From Bryobacterales bacterium (lineage in GTDB: Bacteria > Acidobacteriota > Terriglobia > Bryobacterales > Bryobacteraceae), in assembly GCA_016713735.1 (NCBI GenBank), contig JADJOP010000005.1, positions 292,710 through 356,709 of the forward strand: a stretch of DNA of 64,000 nucleotides, in the 5' to 3' direction. Position 1 is the stretch's first letter. Each line of letters starts with the position of its first letter. A program made the position numbers and the translations under genes. Shown piece by piece: positions 47,613 to 55,834 of this stretch. The notes beneath the pieces are model-generated. The model was not told where the DNA came from and made no database searches. It saw only the letters and a list, made by a program, of their open reading frames with translations.

Positions 47613-49020
47613 CTATCCCCGCAGCGCCTGCAACCTCTCGGCCGCCTCCGCCATCGCCGCGCGCACCGACGACGGCGCCGTGCCGCCCTTCACCACGCGC
47701 GTCTTCATGCCCTCGCGCGGATCGAGCAACCGCGCCAGCTCTTCACTCAAACCCGGCTTGGCAAACTCCGGCGCAAACTCCGCCAGCGACGCCGCATCCC
47801 ACTGCGACGGCGTCTTGCCCGCGCGCACACTCTCCAACACCAGCCGCCCCACCACCTGGTGCGCCGCGTGAAATGGCAGCCCGTGCCGCGACAACGCCTC
47901 AGCCAGATCCGTGGCGACCACCCAGCTCTGCTCAGCCGCGGCCAGCGGCGGACCTTCCTTCAACACAGCCGACTCCGCCACCGTCCGCGCCATGTCGAGC
48001 GACGCCAGCATCGTGTCCACGGCGTCGAACAACTGCTCTTTGTCTTCCTGCATGTCGCGGTTGTAAGTCGTCGGCAGGCCCTTCAGGATATAGAGCATCG
48101 CATTCAGACTGCCCAACACCCGCCCCGACTTACCCCTGCAGCAACTCCAGCGAATCCGGATTCTTCTTCTGCGGCATCAGTGACGAACCGCTCGTCACTC
48201 CATCGCTCAACTCCAGCCACCCAAACTCCTCGCTCGAATAGAGAATCCAATCCTCGGCCAGCCGCGCCAGGTGAATCATGCACACCGACGCCGCATACAA
48301 GTAATCCAACACAAAGTCGCGGTCCGCCGAAACATCCATCGAGTTCCGCGTCACCGCCTCAAATCCCAGGTCCTGCGCAATCGCCTCGCGGTCAAACGGA
48401 AACCCGCTCCCAGCCAGCGCGCCCGAGCCCAGCGGCAGCACATTCGCCGCCCGCCGCGCATTCTCAAACCGCTGCCAGTCCCGCGCCAGCATCTCGAAAT
48501 ACGCCAGCACATAGTGCGGCCACAACACCGCCTGCGCCCGCCGCAAATGCGTATACCCCGGCACCACCGCGCTCTCATGCCGCCGCGCCAACTGCAGCAG
48601 CGCCTCCATCAGCGCCGCCAGCTTCTGCTGCGTCAACACACACGCCTCGCGCAGCCACAGCCGCGTATCGAGCGACACCTGCTCGTTCCGGCTCCGCCCC
48701 GTGTGAATCTTATCCGCCAGCCCCGCCACCTTTTCCTTCAACTTACGGATCACGAACGTATGCACGTCCTCATCCGGCGCTCCATCGAAGTAAGTCGGCT
48801 CCTCGGCCTCCCTGCGGATCTCCGCAAACGCCGCCTCCAGCCGCGCACACTCCTCCGCCGTCAGAATCCCCACACGCGACAGCGCCCGCGCAAACGCCTG
48901 CGAACCCCGCGTGTCGGCCTCCACCAGCCTCTTATCGAAATGCAGCGACCACGAATACTTCTCAAACACCTCGGAGGGACCGCTCTCAAAGCGGCCCCCC
49001 CACAGTTTCATCCCGCTCAT
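47613..49020 (-). CDS. argH: Argininosuccinate lyase (one frameshift)
   Basis: The enzyme splits argininosuccinate into arginine and fumarate. ATG 49020 follows AAGGAG. Motifs are LWGGRFESGP, DVHTFVIRKL, KIHTGRSRNEQVSLDTRLWLR, PGYTHLRRAQAVLWPHYVLAY, NSMDVSADRDFVLDYL and the signature GSSLMPQKKNPDSLELL. As sequenced the frame ends right after that, at 48130, because the C run at 48133-48136 has four bases. Three restore GKSGRVLGSLNAMLYILKGLP and the remaining 165 residues, giving 468 in total. Neighbouring argG ends eight bases upstream. Confidence 0.93.
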
Positions 49021-49028
49021 GGGACTCC

Positions 49029-50246
49029 TTAGCGCTTCTTACTCTTCTTCTTCAGCCCGGCCTTAACAGCGATCGGAAGGCCGTTCAACTTGATGAACCC
49101 GCGCGCGTCCTTCTGGTCATACTCGGCGCCCATCGTGAAGCTCGCGATATCCAGCGAATAAAGCGAATTCGGCGACACCCGGCTTACCGCATCGCAGTGG
49201 CCCTTGAACAGCTTCATCTTGATCTCGCCCGTCACATCCTTCGCCGTCGACTCAAAGAACGCATCCAGCGCCTCGCGCAGCGGCGTGAACCAGAACCCGT
49301 TGTAGACCAACTCCGCGTAATCGAGCGCCAACTTCTGCTTGTAGTGCAGCGTGTTCTTATCCAGAACCAGCGACTCCAGTTCCTTATAAGCCGTCATGAG
49401 AATCGTCCCGCCCGGCGTCTCATACGCCCCGCGCGACTTCATCCCCACAAACCGGTTCTCCACCAGGTCAATGCGGCCCACGCCATGCTGCCCGCCCAAC
49501 TTATTCAAGGTTTCAAGCAACTTCACCGGCGCCACCGGCTTGCCGTTCAATGCCACCGGACGGCCCTTCTCAAAGCCCACCGTCACGTAACCCGGCTTGT
49601 CCGGCGCCGCCCACGGATGCGTCGTCAGCATCCACACATCGTCCGGCACGGCGTTGATCGGGTCTTCCAGCTTCCCGCCTTCATGCGAAATATGCCAGAT
49701 GTTCCGGTCGCGCGAGTAAATCTTCTTCGTCGTCTGCGAAATCGGCACGTTGTGCTTGGCGGCATACTCAATCGCCGCCTCGCGCGACAGAATGTCCCAC
49801 TCCCGCCACGGCGCAATCACCGGAAGATCCGGCGCAATCGCCATGTAAGTCAGCTCAAACCGCACCTGGTCATTGCCCTTGCCCGTGCACCCGTGCGACA
49901 GCGCATCGCAACCCGTCGCCAGCGCCACCTCAGCCTGCTTCTTCGCCAGCAGCGGCCGCGCAATCGACGTCCCCAGCAGGTACTTGTGCTCATACACCGC
50001 GCCCGAACGCAGCATCGGCCACAGATATTCGGTGACAAACTCCTCGCGCATGTCCTCGACATACACCTCGCTCGCCCCCGTCGCCTTGGCCTTCGCCTTC
50101 AAGCCCTTCAGCTCGTCCGGACCCTGCCCGATGTCGCCGCACACCGCCACCACCGCGCACCCGTAGTTCTCCTTCAACCACGGAATGATGATCGACGTAT
50201 CCAACCCGCCTGAGTAAGCAAGCGCAACTTTCTTGTAAGTAGCCAT
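49029..50246 (-). CDS. argG: Argininosuccinate synthase
   Basis: The 405-residue ligase makes argininosuccinate from citrulline, aspartate and ATP. The PP-loop KKVALAYSGGLDTSIIIPWL starts the protein at ATG 50246, and GCTGKGNDQVRFELT and GRIDLVENRFVGMKSRGAYETPGG are intact. The open frame extends to 50297 without conserved residues. It lies between argF and argH in the same direction. Length is typical. Confidence 0.96.
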   Translation of the reverse strand: MATYKKVALAYSGGLDTSIIIPWLKENYGCAVVAVCGDIGQGPDELKGLKAKAKATGASEVYVEDMREEFVTEYLWPMLRSGAVYEHKYLLGTSIARPLLAKKQAEVALATGCDALSHGCTGKGNDQVRFELTYMAIAPDLPVIAPWREWDILSREAAIEYAAKHNVPISQTTKKIYSRDRNIWHISHEGGKLEDPINAVPDDVWMLTTHPWAAPDKPGYVTVGFEKGRPVALNGKPVAPVKLLETLNKLGGQHGVGRIDLVENRFVGMKSRGAYETPGGTILMTAYKELESLVLDKNTLHYKQKLALDYAELVYNGFWFTPLREALDAFFESTAKDVTGEIKMKLFKGHCDAVSRVSPNSLYSLDIASFTMGAEYDQKDARGFIKLNGLPIAVKAGLKKKSKKR

Positions 50247-50297
50247 AAGAATCCTTTCCAAATCCCGCGGCCCCGCGCCGCTCAACCGCCCGCGCAC

Positions 50298-51251
50298 CTA
50301 TGCGCCGAGCAACATCAACAACAGCGCCTTCTGCGCATGCAGCCGGTTCTCCGCCTGGTCATAAATCACTGACCCGGCCGACTCCATCACCTCATGCACC
50401 GTCTCCTGCCCGCGCTTGGCCGGCAAACAGTGCATGAACAGCGCACCCGCCTTGGCCCGCGCCATCAGCGCCTCATTCACCTGGTACGGCGCAAACACCC
50501 GCCGCCTCTCTTCCGCCTCTTTCTCTTGACCCATGCTCGCCCACACATCCGTGTACACCGCATCGGCCCCGTCCACGGCCGCCGCCGCGTCGTAGGCATG
50601 CGCAATCCGCGCGCCGGTCTTTTCGCCTTCCAAACGCGCTTCCTCGAAAATGTTCTGGTTCGGCTCGTAGCCCTGCGGCGTAGCCACCGTCATGTGCACA
50701 CCCAGCCGCGCGCAGTTCAGCATCAGCGAATGCGCCACATTATTCCCATCGCCGACAAACACCACCTTGCGCCCCGCCGGATCGCCAAAGCGTTCCCACA
50801 GCGTCTGCAAATCCGCGAACGCCTGGCACGGATGATACAAATCGCTCAGCGCATTCACCACCGGCACCTGCCCGAAATGCGCCAAATCGTCCACCGTCTG
50901 CTGCAGAAACACGCGCGCCACAATCCCCTGCGTCCAACGCGCCAGGTTCCGCGCCACATCCATCACCGGCTCCCGCTCGGCAATCGGCCCGATCGACACC
51001 ACGCAATCCCCACCCAACTGCTTCACCGCCAGCTCAAACGTCAACCGCGTCCGCAGCGACGGCTTCTCAAACAGCAGCGTCACATACTTCCCGTCCAGCG
51101 CTTTTCTATAACGCCCCGGCGACCGCTTCACATCCGCCGCCAGCGCCAGCAGCCGCCGCAACTCCTCCGCCGTCAGATCCTGATCACGCCTGCACTGCCC
51201 GCTCCCAATACGCGGCAGCGCATCATCCACCGGCAATACTCGGGCAGGCAT
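50298..51251 (-). CDS. argF: Ornithine carbamoyltransferase
   Basis: The enzyme makes citrulline from ornithine and carbamoyl phosphate. The motifs are FEKPSLRTRLTFELAV (carbamoyl phosphate site), LSDLYHPCQAFADLQT, VFVGDGNNVAHSLM and FMHCLPAKRGQETVHEV. The frame opens at a GTG at 51299, but then it would start inside the candidate ARG box and with almost no ribosome-site spacing. The ATG at 51251 has GGAGG upstream, about eleven bases away, and gives 317 residues, close to the usual length. The start is therefore inferred, the enzyme call is firm. Confidence 0.92.
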   Translation of the reverse strand: MPARVLPVDDALPRIGSGQCRRDQDLTAEELRRLLALAADVKRSPGRYRKALDGKYVTLLFEKPSLRTRLTFELAVKQLGGDCVVSIGPIAEREPVMDVARNLARWTQGIVARVFLQQTVDDLAHFGQVPVVNALSDLYHPCQAFADLQTLWERFGDPAGRKVVFVGDGNNVAHSLMLNCARLGVHMTVATPQGYEPNQNIFEEARLEGEKTGARIAHAYDAAAAVDGADAVYTDVWASMGQEKEAEERRRVFAPYQVNEALMARAKAGALFMHCLPAKRGQETVHEVMESAGSVIYDQAENRLHAQKALLLMLLGA

Positions 51252-51284
51252 GGCCACGGCATCCTCCAGCGCAGAGGATTGCTC

Positions 51285-51318
51285 TGCATGTTTATTCACT
51301 CCCTTGCATAATTACACA
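51285..51318 (-). promoter_or_regulatory. Two tandem candidate ARG boxes upstream of argF
   Basis: Reading the minus strand, TGTGTAATTATGCA (51318-51305) and TGAATAAACATGCA (51298-51285) each match 11 of 14 positions of the palindromic ARG box core TGAATAATTATTCA. They are spaced 20 bp start to start, about two helical turns, which is the usual arrangement for ArgR hexamer binding. They lie 34 to 67 bases upstream of the argF ATG. argR is the fourth gene of the same operon. Confidence 0.7.
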
Positions 51319-51440
51319 CGCCGCCCACCAGCGCAAGGATCGCCCCCTCTCCCTTGCTCCCCCGCACACAACCATGTATAGTCACTCCCGCCCCAAGGCG
51401 CTCGCCCACCGGCGCGCCACTTCTCGCCAGGAGGCCCACC

Positions 51441-52370
51441 ATGCATCGCCGCCACTTCCTCAACACCACGCTCGGCGCCACCGCCCTTGCCAACGCCGCC
51501 CCCGCCGCCACCCCCGCCATCCGCTTCGCCACCAGCGGCTTCATCTGGCAAAACGCAATCGAGGAAGGCATCCGGACCACCGCCCGCTTTGGCTTCCCTG
51601 GCATCGAACCCTTCCGCCAGCATCTCACCAAATACGTCTCCGATCCCCTCGCCCTCAAGCGCCAACTCGACGACGCCGGCATCTCCCTCGTCACCTGCTC
51701 CAACGGCGGCCCCGGCATGTCCGTCAACTTCATCGATCCCGCCGCAACCGCCAAGACCATCGACGATCACGTCGCCTTCGCCCGCGACTTCCTCCGCCCC
51801 TTCGGCTGCCGCCACTTCAAAATCAACCTCGGTCGCCGCCCGCCCGCCAAGCCCACCGCCGCCCAACTCGAAACCATGGCCTCCACACTCAACGCCATTG
51901 GCAAACGCACCCTTGAGTTCGGCATCAAGCTCGCCCCGCATCCCCACATCTGGGCGCCCCTCGAACGCGAAGACGAAGTCCGCCGCGTCATGGAACTCAC
52001 TGACCCCCGCTACGTCTTCCTCACTACCGACACCGCCCACCTCACCCTCGGCGGCATGGACCCACTCAAGATCATCACCGACTACTTCCCCCGCGTCGCC
52101 GCCATCCACTTCAAAGACACCGAACCCAAATACCGCGGCCACACCGGATCCACCCCCACCCAGGAAGAGCACCGCAAAGTGAACCTCTATAAAAACCTCG
52201 GCGCCGGCGGCGTCAATTTCCCCGCCATCTACCAACTCCTCCAGCGCCGCGGCTTCCAGGGCTGGATCACCCTCGACCTCGATCCGCCCCGCCCCGGCGA
52301 CGGCACCATCGAAGAGAACCTCGAGATCAACAAGCGTTACCTGCTCCGCGATCTTAATGTGAAGCTCTAA
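51441..52370 (+). CDS. Exported xylose-isomerase-like TIM-barrel protein
   Basis: ATG 51441 follows an AGGAGG ribosome site. The 309-residue protein has an export signal (HRRHFLNTTLGATALANAAPA) and a sugar phosphate isomerase/epimerase (AP endonuclease 2-like) barrel: IRFATSGFIWQNAIEEGI, VTCSNGGPGMSVNFID, GIKLAPHPHIWAPLE, FLTTDTAHLTLGGMDPLKII, VAAIHFKDTEPKYR and GWITLDLDPPRPG, the last three carrying the metal-ligand Asp/His/Glu-type residues. Exported members are frequent in acidobacteria and planctomycetes; the substrate is unknown. Confidence 0.82.
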   Translation: MHRRHFLNTTLGATALANAAPAATPAIRFATSGFIWQNAIEEGIRTTARFGFPGIEPFRQHLTKYVSDPLALKRQLDDAGISLVTCSNGGPGMSVNFIDPAATAKTIDDHVAFARDFLRPFGCRHFKINLGRRPPAKPTAAQLETMASTLNAIGKRTLEFGIKLAPHPHIWAPLEREDEVRRVMELTDPRYVFLTTDTAHLTLGGMDPLKIITDYFPRVAAIHFKDTEPKYRGHTGSTPTQEEHRKVNLYKNLGAGGVNFPAIYQLLQRRGFQGWITLDLDPPRPGDGTIEENLEINKRYLLRDLNVKL

Positions 52371-52486
52371 CCTGCGCCCAGCACAAACCTGGCGGCCCCG
52401 CCACCTCCTTGTGCTCGCTCCTCACGGCCTCTCCCCCTCAATGAATCCAACCCCGCGCCCCCCGCCCCGCATCTTATCCGGTAGAG

Positions 52487-52960
52487 GTGCCCCACTTCTC
52501 CCAATCCACCCTCCTCGACGCCCCCGTCGAAACCGTCTTCGCCTTCCACGAACGCCCCGACGCCCTCACCCTCCTCTCGCCCCCCTTCCCGCCCGTCCGC
52601 CTCCTCTCCCGTACCGGCCTCGGCATCGAAGCCGGCTCCGAACTCGAACTCCGCATCGGCCCCCTCCGCTGGCTCGCCCGCCACACCCGCTACGAGCCCA
52701 ACCGCTTCTTCGTCGACGAACAAATCGCCGGCCCCTTCGCCCGCTGGATCCACCGCCACGAATTCGAACCCGCCGGCGCCGGAACCCGCCTCACTGACCA
52801 CATCGACTTCCAACTCCCCGGCGGCCCGCTCGTCAACTCCCTCCTCGCCTGGGCCGTCAAACTCGCCCTCCGCAACATGTTCACCCACCGCCACCGAGTT
52901 ACCCGCCAACTCACCCACCCGCCCCTTCACCCACCCACCCCACCCACACCAACCCTGTAA
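52487..52960 (+). CDS. SRPBCC (START-like) family protein
   Basis: GTG 52487 follows GTAGAG. The 157-residue protein starts HFSQSTLLDAPVETVFAFHERPDALTLLSPPFPPV and has DEQIAGPFARWIHRHEF and GTRLTDHIDFQLPGGPL, as in the cell-division-inhibitor-like or cyclase/dehydrase group of SRPBCC proteins. It forms a hydrophobic ligand pocket; the ligand is unknown. The C terminus is Pro/Thr/His-rich and low in complexity, perhaps partly sequence noise. Confidence 0.7.
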   Translation: MPHFSQSTLLDAPVETVFAFHERPDALTLLSPPFPPVRLLSRTGLGIEAGSELELRIGPLRWLARHTRYEPNRFFVDEQIAGPFARWIHRHEFEPAGAGTRLTDHIDFQLPGGPLVNSLLAWAVKLALRNMFTHRHRVTRQLTHPPLHPPTPPTPTL

Positions 52961-52974
52961 CGAGCCGACGGTAA

Positions 52975-52989
52975 CCCCCCCCCCCCCCC
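52975..52989. repeat. Run of fifteen C
   Basis: A C15 homopolymer lies between the SRPBCC gene and the end of the leftward lyase-like gene. It prevents a sure call of that gene's stop. Confidence 0.9.
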
Positions 52990-54417
52990 GGAGACGGTGC
53001 CCTTCAATCCGATCCGCCTCTTTAGGCGACCTCCTCACAATCACCCCCGCCTTCCGCTTCGCCCCCACCACCAACTCCAACACCCCACCCTTATCCGGCC
53101 GCGCCTCAACCATCTCCTCGTCATCCCCCTCCACGTCATACGGCATCTCCGGCGTCAGCCCCGAACACATAGTAGTTCGACTTCTCCTCGCCCGTCTCCA
53201 CCCCAAACCGCCCGTTCGCCGGCAGCGTCAACAGCGTCGTGTTCCCCATCACCACCGGCTGATCCAGCGCCGCTTTGTCCAGGTTCACAACCTTCCCCTC
53301 ACGAAACATCTGCCGCGTTCCGCCGCTTTGGTAAAACCACACCGCATCCTCTTCCCACGTCGACCGCACCACCAGCCGACCACTTACAGGATCGTGAAAG
53401 ATATTCGGTAAGTAGTGGTAACTCAACCCCGGCTGATACGGATTCGCCCACAAAAACTCATACGGAATCGAATACGGCCCGCGCATCAGAAACCGGTCCT
53501 GAATCAACCACCCCTGCAGAAACTGGCTCTCCTGCGCGTTGGAATCATAGGCCACCATCGCCAGCGCCGCCGCCCGGCTCAACGCCGCCACCCGCAGGTC
53601 CGGCTCCCCATGTGCCTTCATGATCGGAATCCGCCACTCGTTTCTCTGACCCCGGATACGGCGCCGGATAGTGCGCCAGAATGTGAAACACCGGCAACGT
53701 CGCGAAATACTTCGCCGCGCTCTCCCGCAAATCCAAATCCAGGTTGTCCCGCATCACGTGAAACAACTCATACAGCGCGAAATGCTCCTGCGGCTGGAAC
53801 ACCATCTCCCCGGCCTTTAGCTTCGCCGCGATCGTCCCCTCCCACCAGCCCTCAAACAACCCCTCCACCGTCTTCGACAGCACATCCGCCCCATGCCCGG
53901 CCAGCGCCACCGCCGCGAACAACCGCGACCGCCACGCCTCAACCCCCGTCCCCACCCCCGGCCCCGTCCCCGCCTCCTTCGCCAACCCCGCCCGCAACTT
54001 CGCCTCCAGCCGCCCCAGTTCCTCCTTCGACATCAACAACTGGCACCAATCAAACACAATCGCCAACTGCCGCAAATCGCTCCCCGCCCCCAGCGCCCAC
54101 TCCACCGCCTGCCGCCCCCGTTCCTGGTTCCCACTCGCCATGTAATAGGTCGCCAGCGCAAACCCAGGCTCCGGGAACTTCGTCCCCCCCTCCACCAGCG
54201 TCTTGAACTGCGACCACCGCATCGTGTCGCGCTCCTGCTCCCGCCGGATCAGCCGCGCCCGCCTCTGCGGCAACAACAGCCGCGGATGCTCCACGTCCAC
54301 CCTGTACTTCGCCCCCGCCTGCCCCCACGCTCGCACCTCGCCCAGCCCGGCGGCAATCGCCCCTCCGGCCCCTGCCAGCCTCATCAGCTCCCGCCGTGTC
54401 GCCATCCTCTGCTTCAT
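52990..54417 (-). CDS. Exported heparinase/alginate-lyase-like protein (two frameshifts)
   Basis: From ATG 54417 the product has a twin-Arg signal (ATRRELMRLAGAGGAIAAGL) and a helical domain of polysaccharide-lyase character: HPRLLLPQRRARLIRREQERD, ALATYYMASGNQ, WWEGTIAAKLKAGEMVFQPQEHFALYELFHVMRDNLDLDLR. Shortening T3 at 53641-53643 by one joins PAPYPGSENEWRIPIMKAHGEPDLRVAALSRAAALAMVAYDS, and shortening C4 at 53159-53162 joins the last part FGLTPEMPYDVEGDDEEMVEARP, then RKAGVIVRRSPKEADRIEGH. The end lies in or beyond the C15 run, so the stop is unresolved. The lyase assignment rests on architecture (signal, helical toroid-like part, beta part); I see no catalytic motif I would vouch for. Confidence 0.5.
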
Positions 54418-54441
54418 CCGGTCCGCCCCATCCGGTCTGAT

Positions 54442-54480
54442 TGTGTCACACCGACACACATGCCGCACCCTGTCACACCG
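54442..54480 (+). promoter_or_regulatory. Inverted repeat plus half-site, candidate activator binding site
   Basis: TGTGTC-ACACC-GACACA at 54442-54458 is a perfect dyad. TGTCACACCG occurs at 54444-54453 and again at 54471-54480, 27 bp later. The pair lies about 90 to 125 bp upstream of the expected transcript start of the sigma54-like promoter, a normal distance for an enhancer-binding protein. It could equally serve the divergent lyase-like gene. Confidence 0.45.
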
Positions 54481-54542
54481 CTCCAACCCACTCCACATCC
54501 CTCCTCGCACTGAAAACAAAGACCTTACCACCCACACACCTT

Positions 54543-54558
54543 TGGCATACCCCGTGCA
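54543..54558 (+). promoter_or_regulatory. Candidate sigma54 (-24/-12) promoter
   Basis: TGGCATACCCCGTGCA matches the sigma54 consensus TGGCACG-N4-TTGCA at 9 of 12 defined positions, including the invariant GG and GC with exactly ten bases between them. Transcription to the right would start near 54568. No gene follows on the plus strand for over 1 kb, only the RNA candidates. The window encodes an NtrX-like activator with an intact GAFTGA loop. Confidence 0.5.
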
Positions 54559-54567
54559 CAAGTAAAA

Positions 54568-54722
54568 CCGAATTGATGGAGTTCACTCTGTAAACCTGAA
54601 CCCTCTGCTGCAACGGGTAGGCGTGATGAGGAACCTGGGTTTTCCCCAGTGCTCACGGGATGTAGATTTTATGCAACGCCCATCCGAATCTGATTACCAG
54701 TTGCATCAGAGGGGCTTTTTTT
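54568..54722 (+). ncRNA. Candidate structured small RNA 1 with terminator
   Basis: About 155 nt from the predicted start to a T7 tract at 54716-54722. A long closing helix pairs CCCTCTGCTGCAAC (54601-54614) with GTTGCATCAGAGGG (54700-54713), 13 of 14 pairs. Inside, GGGTAGGCG (54615-54623) pairs with CGCCCATCC (54677-54685), CTGGG (54635-54639) pairs with CCCAG (54645-54649), and CGTGA/TCACG flank that hairpin. A competing local helix TCTGAT (54689-54694)/ATCAGA (54705-54710) directly before GGGGC-T7 would act as terminator. The two folds exclude each other, so it could be a switch. It does not match a riboswitch, SRP, RNase P or tmRNA core that I know. Confidence 0.5.
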
Positions 54723-54811
54723 GTGGTTCATACGCCTGGCCGGGGCGCTCCACCACTCCAAGTGAACCTGAGGGATTTCTTATCCGGCCTGCCAGAGCGG
54801 TGCTGTCGGTT

Positions 54812-54841
54812 TTGTCGCAGCTCCCGGGTGGGAACTATATT
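54812..54841 (+). promoter_or_regulatory. Candidate sigma70-type promoter for small RNA 2
   Basis: TTGTCG at 54812-54817 and TATATT at 54836-54841 are spaced by 18 bp, close to the ideal -35/-10 layout, and stand out in this GC-rich context. A transcript would start near 54848. Confidence 0.45.
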
Positions 54842-54847
54842 GGACGC

Positions 54848-54986
54848 GGGCCCATCTGTGCGGAGCGCTTCGGGTCGAGAGGCCCCCTGTAAACCAGCGG
54901 CATAGCTTCAACCCCGATACCTCGGGGGGCGGACCGCATCGGAATGTGGAATTGTCGCAGACTCTCCATTCCGATGCGGTTTTTTT
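54848..54986 (+). ncRNA. Candidate small RNA 2 with strong terminator
   Basis: About 139 nt from the predicted start to the T7 tract that ends at 54986. It holds a hairpin CCCCGA/TCGGGG around 54912-54927 and other GC stems upstream (GGGCC at 54849 with GGCCC near 54882). No convincing open frame of its own is present; a frame at 54623-54892 has no domain and no ribosome site. It shares the short motif CTGTAAACC with the leader of small RNA 1 (near 54588 and 54887), which hints at common origin. Confidence 0.45.
54934..54986 (+). terminator. Rho-independent terminator
   Basis: CCGCATCGGAATG (54934-54946) pairs perfectly with CATTCCGATGCGG (54967-54979), followed by seven T (54980-54986). The loop is 20 nt. 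Orientation is rightward only, since no T tract is found on the other side, so it ends a plus-strand transcript. Confidence 0.85.
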
Positions 54987-55021
54987 ATCTCCCCACACAA
55001 GCCTTGCAGGCGTGAGGGCGC

Positions 55022-55315
55022 CTACCAGGCCAGCGTTCCCGTTCGCGGCGTCTCCTCCGGATTCGGCAAATACAGCGTCTTGCACTTCTCGCAGCGATAG
55101 ACTTCCGCCTCGTCGCCGTACTTCGCCTTTACCTCATCCCCAAAGAAATACCACCGCTTCAAATGTCCCGCACACAGCTTGCCCTTCGCGTCTTTCTCAT
55201 TACAAGCCCGCATCCGCGGCGCGCGCAGCTTCACCTTTGTGCCGTCTGAGAGCGTTCCCACCTCTTTGGCTTCAATGATTTCGCGCTTCGCCTCGGCGTA
55301 TTTTGGACTGGCCAT
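55022..55315 (-). CDS. Small zinc-ribbon-like protein, unknown function
   Basis: The 97-residue protein is charged at the N terminus (SPKYAEAKREIIEAKEVGTLSDGTKVKLRAPRMRACNEKD) and ends with a probable zinc site: a Cys pair in ACNEKDAKGKLCAGHL and CEKC in VYRCEKCKTLYLPNPEE. The four Cys suggest a zinc ribbon. No known function. It reads leftward, facing the small-RNA terminator, and has no obvious operon partner. Confidence 0.6.
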   Translation of the reverse strand: MASPKYAEAKREIIEAKEVGTLSDGTKVKLRAPRMRACNEKDAKGKLCAGHLKRWYFFGDEVKAKYGDEAEVYRCEKCKTLYLPNPEETPRTGTLAW

Positions 55316-55398
55316 AAATTTCCGCTAAGCCGGATCATACCATAGCTCCGCCCCCGCGCTTAACACTCTTAACAAAGCCGCCCCGCCGCCGCGCCCGC

Positions 55399-55757
55399 CT
55401 ACCCCAGATACCGCCCCACAATCTCCCCCACCTTCGTCGAAAACACACTCCGCGCCAATACCTCCGTCACCCCCGCCGCCTCGGCTTCGCGCTTCAAATC
55501 CACCTGCACATGCGACAGGAACCCCACCACCGGAAGCGCTTGCAGCGCCGCCTCCGACCGCAACGCCGCCACCAACTCCAGGGCAGGGAACCCGCGGTCG
55601 TTCAAATCCACCACCACCAGCGCTGCCCCCGCCCGCGCCCCTCCAGCGCCTCCGCCGCCGTCCGTGCCAACTTCATCTCCGCCCCCGCCGCCTTGATTGC
55701 GTCATGCACCTTCGCCAGAAAGAACACGTCGTTGATTGCCACCACAACAGTCGCCAT
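55399..55757 (-). CDS. Response-regulator-receiver-like protein (one frameshift)
   Basis: From ATG 55757 the sequence reads MATVVVAINDVFFLAKVHDAI, RTAAEALEGRGRG, and then leaves frame at a C5 run (55626-55630). One extra base joins it to ALVVVDLNDRGFPALELVAALR, LQALPVVGFLSHVQVDLKREAEAAGVTEVLARSVFSTKVGEIV, 119 residues. The layout (beta-alpha repeats, the Asp in VVVDLND at the end of strand 3, AGVTEVLARS in place of the usual KP region) is that of a single-domain receiver, probably degenerate because the conserved Lys is not seen. No output domain and no kinase is adjacent. Confidence 0.65.
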
Positions 55758-55834
55758 ACAGCCATCCTAGCGAACCCCCCGCCAATCCCCACCCCTCGCA
55801 GGCACTCTCCGGTATGAAATGATAAGAGCGAACC

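Noticed and set aside
47508..50213. 901-residue open frame on the plus strand
   Set aside because: It runs antisense across argH and argG, which are well supported, and has an Arg/His/Pro-rich composition.
52975..52989. C15 run as a phase-variation switch
   Set aside because: It lies at the unresolved end of a gene already carrying two indels and is not within a promoter or a 5' coding part; a base-calling error is simpler.
54623..54892. 89-residue open frame in the small-RNA locus
   Set aside because: No ribosome site, no domain, and it runs across an internal terminator; structure explains the region better.
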